The notes below the pieces were generated by a model. The model was not told the DNA's origin, ran no database searches, and saw nothing but the letters and a program-made list of their open reading frames with translations. A program made the translations under genes and the position numbers. A DNA stretch of 64,000 nt from Pictodentalium vernedei (taxonomy: Eukaryota; Mollusca; Scaphopoda; Dentaliida; Dentaliidae). The first letter of the stretch is position 1. Every line of letters begins with the position of its first letter. The stretch is taken from NCBI GenBank assembly GCA_031216915.1, contig CM062296.1, forward strand, positions 661,355,838-661,419,837, in the 5' to 3' direction. This document shows positions 56,717 to 64,000 of the stretch, piece after piece.

Positions 56717-56917
56717 CGCTACAAGCATACATCGCACTTCCTTAATGGCTCCACAACATCCAAGGAATGATAGAAGAACTATAATGGCACCGCATGCCAT
56801 TATAACTATAGAAAGTAGACTATACATATGTCTCCCCAGTAAACCAGCTATCTTGGAAACGTCTTCTTTGCTTGTTTTTAAATAGATGCCCAGTCCTAGA
56901 ATTCCGCACCCCGCTAT
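56717..56917 (-). CDS. tetraspanin exon: end of TM1, short loop and TM2
   Basis: A 201-bp phase-0 exon on the minus strand, with acceptor 'ttttcttttgcag' above 56917 and donor 'gtaagt' below 56717. It encodes 67 residues: IAGCGILGLGIYL (rest of TM1), the small extracellular loop, then YSLLSIVIMACGAIIVLLSF (TM2) and LGCCGAIKEVRCMLVA, the tetraspanin inner-loop signature with its juxtamembrane cysteines. Length and borders match the usual second exon of the family. The exon with the start codon and first half of TM1 should lie at higher coordinates; none was recognised up to 64000. The protein is a four-pass membrane organiser. Which vertebrate member it matches is unclear. Confidence 0.92.
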
Positions 56918-57084
56918 CTGCAAAAGAAAAATAAAATTACATGTATCTTACATTCTACAAGTTGCTGAAAATTTCATTGCTCTCAAAACGCCACAATGCA
57001 AAGCTGTTCATAAACTATCTATTGTTAGCCACAATATTTATACAACTGACACTCAGAGTGATCTCCCCTTTGTTCATTCATTTT

Positions 57085-57335
57085 TTAACCCTTTACCTAA
57101 CATGAAAAGCAGACGACACTTGCAAAAATAATTCTTGAATAACTAATTTTTTTCATTTTTTGTCTCAAAAACATAGGTTATGACCCCTCATTGGAACGAG
57201 CTCGTCGAGCTCGTTCCAATGAGGGGTCATAACCTATGTTTTTGAGACAAAAAATGAAAAAATAATGAAAATTAATTGACGATTTTTGTGAATAGCGCTG
57301 GCCGGTTTTGGCCGTTACGTTGGGTAAAGGGTTAA
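57085..57335 (+). mobile_element. palindromic TTAA MITE, subfamily A
   Basis: Perfect TTAA borders. Core arms are nearly perfect, centred near 57207. One of the best-kept copies, inserted in the tetraspanin gene near the edge of the TM1-TM2 exon's upstream intron. Confidence 0.95.
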
Positions 57336-57654
57336 AATATCGACAGACGATATCCACACTGCGCGAAACAAGTAAGAATTCTATCCTTCATTCTTCATTG
57401 CAGTTGCCAGTTAACTATACAAAAAATGTTGTCGGTAAGAGAGAATAGCCACACAGTTTGTTAGTAACATTATGTGGCATATATGGCGTGAGATCTAGCC
57501 CAGTGTGGAATCAACTGACGCCGTATATGCATGGGCTTTAAAAAAACTAGATATTTATTGTCCATCACTCTTTTTCTTAAGAAAAACCTCTAAACAATGA
57601 GATTTATAAGCTCTCAATCATACATCAGGATGAGGTTGACCCGGCACAGGTCGC

Positions 57655-58018
57655 ATATCTACGTCTTCAAGCTATTCCTATTGTGATAGGCTCCGAGTTC
57701 AATCCCCGTCCGGGACGACTCGCGTTGTGTCCTTGGTCAAGCCACTTTATCCCGATTGCCTACATGGGGGCACGATGACGCCGTGTACTAAAGCGTACTG
57801 CACGTCGGTGGAGCACACGTCTTCAACCGCTGTAACCCTGCTTGAGCGTAGCTTGAACAGAGTTAGAATGTTGAGGAGCTGACAGTTGCTCGTCGATGCT
57901 CGGTGGTTCTCTCCGGGTACTCCGGTTTCCTCCACCCGTAAAAATGTCACGGTTACGATTAGCCATTGTGCATAAGTATGTGACCTTAAACACCAAAAAA
58001 TAAATAAATAAATATATT
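57655..58018 (+). mobile_element. SINE, long copy with tRNA-like B box and AATA tail
   Basis: The head ends with 'gagttcaatccccgtccggg' (B box), then 'cgttgtgtccttggtcaag', 'ctacatgggggcacgatgac', 'ccacccgtaaaaatgtcac' and the tail 'accaaaaaataaataaataa'. The best single reference for the family in this window. Confidence 0.9.
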
Positions 58019-58656
58019 CCTGTTGTGATAGCAACTGGCAAAAAGAACATCACACAATTTGTCTTTTTCTTGCTGTGCGAAGTCTACAAGGGCAACGAGC
58101 CGGACTGTTTTGATTAACAAACTCAACACTGGCAAACGAATCGGTTCAATAAACAGGCTAAACATACCGTGGTTACTATTATATTTTCCAAAGCAGATCA
58201 GGGACAGTTCATGTCCAGGCATGTAAAATAGCTATTATAAACCCTTTTATTTTAAAATGGTACTGTTATAATTGTGGCGACACAGCTTCCAAGTTAATCA
58301 AACACGCATAAATCGTTAGGCTGAAGCTAAATTAGACAAACCCCCTTCGGATGAACACGTGGACACGAAAGTAATGAGGTATATAGTTTAGTGCCGCCAT
58401 AGGGTGACGTTCCCAGTGGATCCTATGGGTATCACGGAACTAAATATTTACCCATAGGCGACCATTATGAAAAAAAAATATGATCGCATCACTTTAATTT
58501 TGGCATTCAAATATCTTTGTCAATTATAGCCCTTCAGACAACTTTTTTTAACCGAAAACATGTGGGTGATGCAACAAATAAGAGAGAAAAACTGACAGGA
58601 ATGGAAGTACCGGTCACCTGCACATATTTTTCAGGGAATTCCCAACAAAAACACAC
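58019..58656. other. unrecognised stretch
   Basis: Nothing recognised. Confidence 0.4.
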
Positions 58657-58755
58657 CGTCGAGCTCGTTCCAAAGAGGGGTCACATGATAAGGTTTTGTT
58701 GAAATTTTTTTTAAAAATTTAAAAAATGATATTTAACATAATAAATGGTCGACCA
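58657..58755. mobile_element. half copy of a subfamily B MITE, broken at the palindrome centre
   Basis: It begins exactly at the symmetry point ('gtcgagctcgttcc') and continues with 'gaggggtcacatgataaggt' and 'tttgttgaaatttt'. The left half is absent. Confidence 0.8.
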
Positions 58756-59392
58756 TAATATGTGTTTATATTCATTATAAATTAATCAAAAAATTGTGAA
58801 ATCTTTGTTCTGTCTTGTTACTTACTATTATTACCACTTTAGCGCGCGTTCTCTAGTATATTAACACAATTTTACCTTTACGGTAAAAGTGCATAATGTA
58901 CAGACTCAAACCGGAAGTTGTGTGTTAACGTGGTTAACAGCCCGCTTCCGACTAAATGTTTCGTTAACAGCCCCGGCTCCGGTTAAAGTTTATGTAATCC
59001 GTCATACCAAACGCGCCACTGGTTCCGAGATGATGAAACGCGCTTAACTGCAATGAATGTTAAAAAAACACGTGAAATTTGTGTGTTTTCCCCTTTACTT
59101 CGGTGATGAAGCATTCGAATTGTCAAGGTGAGTGTAATTAATTCATTACGGTAGGTTTTTGTTAGTAGATTTCGGGAGAAGGCCAATTTTTCGTGGCAAA
59201 CAAAAATATTTAAATTAAGCTATCATGTGATTGACCACGTGACGTTTTGTTTATCTAGAAACAGACGACACATGTGTTTTGTTTAAATGTCATTGCGAAA
59301 ACTCGGGATGTCACAATCAAGTGAACTTGATGAAGAACCTTTGGATTTAACCATTTTAGAAGCGGTAATAATTGTAATAACAAGAGTTTATT
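58756..59392. other. unrecognised stretch
   Basis: A weak repeat of 'gttaacagccc(c/g)g' words at 58930-58985. Otherwise nothing. Confidence 0.35.
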
Positions 59393-59538
59393 GGACGTCC
59401 CTGTTTATTAACCCCACCCGCCAGGAATGATTAACAGCATTCGTGCCGTTAATTCCCCTCGACTTCGTCTCGGACTGTTAATGGACCTCTGGCTGTTAAT
59501 CATTCCTGTCGGGCCGTTAATAAACCGTAACGCCCTCC
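59393..59538. repeat. palindrome, arms about 45 nt
   Basis: 'ggacgtccctgtttattaa' and 'ccaggaatgattaacag' face 'ctgttaatcattcctg' and 'ttaataaaccgtaacgccctcc'. The loop of about 55 nt is partly symmetric round 'cctcgacttcgtctcgg'. Confidence 0.85.
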
Positions 59539-59750
59539 AAAATCATGTTATTGGTATATTAACGACGACCTAAGTGCCTGGGCATCCCATCCAGTTTATC
59601 TGATCAGTTCCAGATTCATGTCCCTCTCAGCCAAGCATATACTAGCTATCTTCTGCTGAAAGCCACAAAGTTACAGCCAAAGTGTCCGTGGGATCATTAG
59701 CAGGTGACTAATCGAGACCTACGGGAGTGAACTGCGATTTTATATAGAAT

Positions 59751-59882
59751 AAATAGGTTCTTGGGCCGGTAATCAGATTAAACCACGAGTAGGATAAGGA
59801 TTTAACCCCTCGGCTTCCCGAGTGGTTAAAACCCTTATTCTACGAGTGGTTTAAATCTGATTACCGGCCCTAGCACCCATTT
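59751..59882. repeat. palindrome, arms about 60 nt
   Basis: 'gggccggtaatcagatt' and 'aaccacgagtaggataagg' face 'cccttattctacgagtggtt' and 'aatctgattaccggccc'. Few mismatches and only a short centre at 'cccctcggcttcccgag'. Confidence 0.9.
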
Positions 59883-60930
59883 GTTTTATTTGTATCATGC
59901 TCTTAATAAATAATAGACTTTATCACTTAAAAAGGACAAAAACGGCACTTTCTATCGCAAACACACGGGTTTGTTTTGTTTACATCTGCGCCGGTGTGTA
60001 GTACTACCGGCTGTACGTGAATGCTTGATTGACAGCAAGACACATCGTCAAAGTTGATTGAATTTACCTTGTTTTTTCAGTCAAATTATTTTTAACAGTT
60101 CTTAAATTTTATTTTCAATATTTAATTGTAGGTATTTTAAACTTAATAAGTCATTGCACGTAGTAGGTAGTACCGCAAAATGTATGTTTGAATGAAACAT
60201 CGCGAAGTGTGAATGTATCGAAGTTGGCAACTTGCGTCATGCCAAAGGTCAAGATGGATGAACTTCCGACTATAGGTGTAATTTTTTTTAACCGCAGTAG
60301 ACGCTTTACATCGGTATTGGGTTAAAAGCTAAAATTTAATGTACATGCTTTTCACAGTTAGTAACATAGGCGAGCATGGAAAACAAAAAGGTTAATTCAC
60401 GAAAAGTGAAACTCCATGGCGATTTGGAAGTCGTTTCTCGTTTATTACCAAAAAACCTCTACTGGTCAGCACTTTCCAGCAAATAACTATCTGCTCCTCC
60501 CTTGACAATACTACTGCGATGTCCCGGAAGTGGTTATTGGTTTTTTTATTAGAGGGGCTGCAGCAATTAATCACCACTCTGATAGTACTGAGCCGTCACG
60601 TCCGGTGGAAATTAACCTGCGGCCCACGCCGCCAATTTCTCATCTTGTGATATTATTATGAAAATATAAGCCGTTAATTGTGTCGCAATTGGCGAGGTTA
60701 CAGAGAGGGGGTGTGTCGCAATTGGCGAGGTTACAGAGAGGGGTGTGTCGCAGAAGCGAGGTCGCACGTCGCTTCTTCTGAACCAAGGGTGTTAGAAGAT
60801 ATGTTGGGGCAGATCAGATTGGAGGGTACTTTGTATATAAATATATTTTCAAGGTTAGCCCCGCGCAGGGCAAATCTTCATAGTCCACTCAAAGTGGTGT
60901 ATAAGAGTTACCTTTCAAGTTTCTTGCGTA
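59883..60930. repeat. mostly unrecognised; 33-bp direct repeat at 60679-60743
   Basis: 'tgtgtcgcaattggcgagg' with 'ttacagagaggg' occurs twice in a row. The open frame 60678-60935 starts in this repeat and is not supported as a gene. Nothing else recognised. Confidence 0.6.
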
Positions 60931-61025
60931 CGTGACAACGGTTACTTATTCCCAGTTCCTTATTCAACATTCGTTATCAACCGATTTAATGTCGAATAAG
61001 GAACTGGGAATAAGCAGCTGATGTC
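60931..61025. repeat. palindrome family E, copy 2
   Basis: 'acttattcccagttccttat' faces 'ataaggaactgggaataag'. The inner 'cattcgttatcaaccgat' is present on one side only, so the tip is deleted. Outer words 'gtgacaacg' and 'gatgtcacg'. Confidence 0.85.
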
Positions 61026-62198
61026 ACGTGCCCAGTTTCTTTATATATCTCTGTAAACAACTTGATAATTGCATTTGCGAGCAGACACAGTGGCACTTGA
61101 TGAAATTACAGGCAGTTGTTTGGAGATCCATCCGTTTAATTTTTGTTGTGAATTTTGTCTTACCTTCATTTGTAAACGAAAGCATTGCAATGGTGCCTTA
61201 TTCCACTCAAGGAACGATATTTTTGTAGTAGTTTTAAATGCATTTTATGTCCCAATAACTTCCTCTAGTAGTTTTAACCCCTTTAATTTTAGCTGGTGGG
61301 GTTTCCCATATTTCCACCCAATGCACCAACAGCGAATCTCTTGTGATTTGTACTGGTACAAATTGGGCACTTTCAACCACTTTTTGTCTGTGAACTGAAC
61401 CAGCTTTTAAGCGCCGATTTCTATGGGTAAAAGTCATAAATTTGTCATGAAATCTAGTCACGGATGCTTCATAGCATTCCCAACTGAATTTAGTAAAAAA
61501 TATTTTAAAAAGTACTCGGCGGATTACGAGTTAATGAGGACATGAGACCCCTATGGCCGCACCAAAACTCTAAAAATATTTTTTTTCGTTCCACCTTGCG
61601 GAAAAGGAGAAGGTGTAGAACCCCAACCCACCTCCTTTGGACCCACGTGTGCCAATATTATTGCACAGTGGCGCGGAACTCTCGCCAAGCTGAAAAAGTA
61701 AGAGTACAAGATACAAATATGAGGTGCGTGCGACCTTCTATAAGTATTCCATGCGAGACGCCCAGAATGCTATATACAGAATGTCAAAGTGTGCGGGCTG
61801 TCTTCGCCTGAAACGTCCAGGTACACATTCAGTTCAAACGGGAGTCGACTTTGGGATGTTGTTGCATTATACAAGTCACAATGGCCGCCAATTTAACTCT
61901 TCCAATGGTTCACTGTGAAATAGAAATAGCACGTTTTCAACGAATCGTGGTTACCTTCACATACCCTCTGTTGTGGCATATTCTTCATCCCCTAAAAATG
62001 CGTCACGGTCGCTTGGTATTTTTGTTTGTTTGCTTATGAAGGCCCACGAAGTGTAAATAAACATTTCTTTTTTTCTTTTTTTTTGTAGTGGGCCAGTAAT
62101 CGGTAACGGCTATCGGTATCTGATATTTCATAATACTGAAAATTATCCCAATAACCGATAATTTCATTTCTGGTTTAAGAATCTCGATGATAAGCAAT
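61026..62198. other. unrecognised stretch
   Basis: Several frames of 60-110 codons overlap on both strands without domain or splice evidence. Confidence 0.35.
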
Positions 62199-62290
62199 TT
62201 AACCCTTTATCCAACGTAACGGCCAAAAACGGGCAGCGCTATTCTCAAAAATCGCCAATTAATTTTCATTATTTTTTTCATTTTTTGTCG
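62199..62290 (-). mobile_element. half copy of a subfamily A MITE, broken at the arm base
   Basis: The TTAA end and outer arm are perfect ('aacggccaaaaacgggcagc', 'tctcaaaaatcgccaatt', 'tttcattttttgtcg'), but the sequence leaves the element just inside the palindrome arm. Confidence 0.85.
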
Positions 62291-62334
62291 AATATTAATA
62301 ACTAATATTAAGATTTCATTCACACCATCACTAC

Positions 62335-62572
62335 TTAACCCTTTACCGAACAGTAAAGGCAGACACTAATTCTTAAATAACTAAATTTTTAATTTTTTTT
62401 CATCAAAACATAGCTTGTGTCCCCTCATTGGAACGAGCCCAATGAGTTCGTTCCAATGAGTGGGCACTAGCTATGTTGTTGAGACAGAAAATGAAAAAAT
62501 AATGAAAATTCAATGGTGATTTTTGTGAATAGCACTGGCCGGTTTGGGGCGTTACGTTGGGTAAAAGGTTAA
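62335..62572 (+). mobile_element. TTAA MITE, subfamily A, diverged
   Basis: TTAA borders. The core 'cattggaacgagcccaatg' faces 'gttcgttccaatgag'. It lies 45 bp from the half copy before it. Confidence 0.85.
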
Positions 62573-62728
62573 CAAGAATGAAAAAAACCCTATTAATGCC
62601 TGCATGAGCTATGGCTACACGGTATTTGAATTGTGGCACTGATGACAGTATTGATATCAACAGCGCGGTAAACCAGAATATTATTGACAAAGACTTCAGA
62701 TGAAGTAGTACAAAATACCTTTATTATT

Positions 62729-62844
62729 CTACGTGACATCTGCGATTTTCACAGTTCCCTTGTTGGCGCTCAATCCCAAATAACCACCCACCACTATAAT
62801 AAGAAAACAACATAAAGCTGCAGATGCAATATTGATTTCCCCAT
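62729..62844 (-). CDS. candidate terminal exon with one membrane segment
   Basis: On the minus strand 'gtgtttag' could be an acceptor ending at 62845. The frame then reads GEINIASAALCCFLIIVVGG and YLGLSANKGTVKIADVT, and stops at 62731-62729. AATAAA (62725-62720 on the minus strand) follows three bases after the stop. One hydrophobic helix and a short polar tail would suit the C-terminus of a membrane protein. The family is not recognised, the acceptor is only fair, and the very close poly-A signal is odd. It could be chance. Confidence 0.3.
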
Positions 62845-63109
62845 CTAAACACGTGACAAGCCAAATGGGGCAACCTGGTCGGCGAGAGAGAAGAAACATA
62901 AGCAGCAACACTGGCCAGGGAGTGGCTCGGGATTTTTATCCATAGCGGTTTCAAAAAGGATTGGAGATAAGCTCGATAATATTTTTGAAGTCCGAGGTCA
63001 TCTACCAATCCGCCCGGGAGGTTTAGATGTCGTATTTGCCCCACCCCGCCCCGGAAAAGAGCTGATGTGATCAGTGTGTTGATGGTTTGGTGTGGCTTAA
63101 AGTTTGATG

Positions 63110-63760
63110 CTCCATTTATACATTTCTTGTTTGTAAGTCGGACGTGGCAGGTTCATGCCACGAGTGGCGTCCAGCACATACACTGGTATCTGTTCTAGGG
63201 CCGCGGTAAATAAAGATGTTTTCGTACGTCCGTATCCACTCTGGCGTGGGTGCAAGTGTGTGTTTGTGGCTGTTCTGGAGTCGACGTTGTCCTTGTGTTT
63301 GAGGATATAGTTTAATTTTGCAATACGATTCTGATTCGTCGGTGGGCGCAGGGTTAAGGCACGAGTACCATCCAGTTGCAATGGTGACATCTGCTGGGGG
63401 GAGGGGGGTCTGGCGAACAGAGATTTCTACCGTACACAGTTTTTACCTGTTCGTTTCCACTCTGAAGTGATTTGGTGAGTTAGCGGGCACGTACTTATTC
63501 CCAGTTCCTTATTCGACATTCGTTATCAACCGATAAAATCGTTGATAACGAATGTCGAATAAGGAACTGGGAATAAGTAACCGTTGTCACGTCCGTCTAC
63601 TGGCATTGTGCCAGCTCTGGCGTTAGCGTTGTCAGGATGTTCACGATTGTAGTCTATTTTGTGCTGTGGTTGATATTAGTCGGCTGGGTCATGGCCCGGC
63701 AACGAGTCACGGCTTTTGCCTGTCCGTTTCCACTCTGGGAGAGTGCGTGGTTAGATGTTT
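63110..63760 (+). repeat. diverged tandem repeat interrupted by palindrome E
   Basis: 'gtccgtatccactctgg', 'gttcgtttccactctga' and 'gtccgtttccactctgg' occur at about 63228, 63450 and 63722. 'cacgagt' with 'ccag' precedes the first two. Spacing is about 222 and 272, the second enlarged by the palindrome at 63493. Confidence 0.5.
63493..63578. repeat. palindrome family E, copy 3 (perfect)
   Basis: Perfect 38-nt arms ('acttattcccagttcctta' to 'ttatcaac', and the reverse) round the 10-nt spacer 'cgataaaatc'. Outer words 'gggcacgt' and 'ccgttgtcacgtcc' resemble those of copies 1 and 2. Confidence 0.95.
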
Positions 63761-63782
63761 CTTCTGGTATCGATGTTTTCAG

Positions 63783-63950
63783 AATGAACACCTCATCCAC
63801 TGGTTGAATATTCCAATGTTTCTGGCTGGAGGAAACAATCTGGCCACTGTTAGGTTAGAACAAATGACTGCATGGCTTGACTTTTCTATGTCTAATCATG
63901 AATATGACCACTTTGCAACATACTTTGCAACCTTTTTTTTATCGTTTTGA
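63783..63950 (+). CDS. exon-like open frame at the right edge
   Basis: Preceded by 'tcgatgttttcag', a fair acceptor. It encodes NEHLIHWLNIPMFLAGGNNL and then ATVRLEQMTAWLDFSMSNHE, ending at 63950. GGNN recalls the SGNH block at 4496-5221, but no other block is present and the resemblance is probably chance. No domain recognised. Confidence 0.25.
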   Translation, partial: NEHLIHWLNIPMFLAGGNNLATVRLEQMTAWLDFSMSNHEYDHFATYFATFFLSF

Positions 63951-64000
63951 ATTCTATTCATTTTAAATCAGAAATCTCCATGGTTTGTGCTTTATGTGTA

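Noticed and set aside
18841-62690. Repeated predicted peptides such as NPLPNVTAKTGQRYSQKSP and LERARWARSNEGS in several frames
   Set aside because: They are translations of the palindromic TTAA MITEs, recurring in every copy and in both orientations. They are not protein genes.
63783-63950. Second SGNH copy because of GGNN
   Set aside because: Only this one four-residue word agrees. No Ser block or DxxH block is near.

Overview
This window reads as non-coding animal DNA: AT-rich, with very short open frames, spliced exons, tRNA-derived SINEs, and remnants of LINE, LTR and tyrosine-recombinase (DIRS/Ngaro-like) retroelements and many small DNA transposons. The repeat types suggest a marine invertebrate (hemichordate, cephalochordate or lophotrochozoan). 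I cannot fix the species from the sequence.

The one host gene I can support is a tetraspanin on the minus strand. Three exons are visible: TM1 end to TM2 (56917-56717), a 75-bp TM3 exon (42740-42666) and the start of the large extracellular loop (15075-14971). All are phase 0, have GT/AG borders and join in frame. The introns between them are about 14.0 kb and 27.6 kb and are filled with mobile elements. The first exon and the exons carrying the CCG motif and TM4 were not found, so the gene probably runs off both ends. Two weaker exon candidates lie at 62844-62729 (minus) and 63783-63950 (plus).

Layout: 0-1.3 kb, tail of a dispersed repeat also present at 28.3-30.6 kb. 2-4.4 kb, palindromic TTAA elements and one copy of a duplicated segment. 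4.5-12 kb, an SGNH-hydrolase-like frame followed by a decayed gag-RT-RNase H-tyrosine recombinase element with tandem repeats on each side. 12.4-14.8 kb, more TTAA elements, the second copy of the duplicated segment and a SINE. 15.1-17.8 kb, a diverged tandem array holding a TTAA element and a hAT-type MITE. 18.1-19.5 kb, a LINE split by a TTAA element. 19.5-23.1 kb, a nested terminal-inverted-repeat element. 23-41 kb, mostly unrecognised DNA with scattered SINEs, MITEs and foldbacks. 42-43 kb, the TM3 exon bracketed by long palindromes. 43.5-48 kb, densely stacked MITEs and SINEs. 48.6-54.7 kb, a LINE remnant and a pair of 788-bp LTRs. 55-64 kb, LINE debris, the TM1-TM2 exon, SINE, MITEs and palindromes.

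The most striking content is a family of about 20 short elements, roughly one per 3 kb, bounded by TTAA and built round an almost spacerless inverted repeat (two perfect 58-nt arms and a 1-nt spacer in the copy at 2007-2258). Other TTAA families here also have a central hairpin, and several further palindromes belong to no family I know. Truncated copies break at or beside the symmetry centre, as expected if hairpins or cruciforms drive their decay. Since most lie inside tetraspanin introns, its pre-mRNA would carry many long hairpins.
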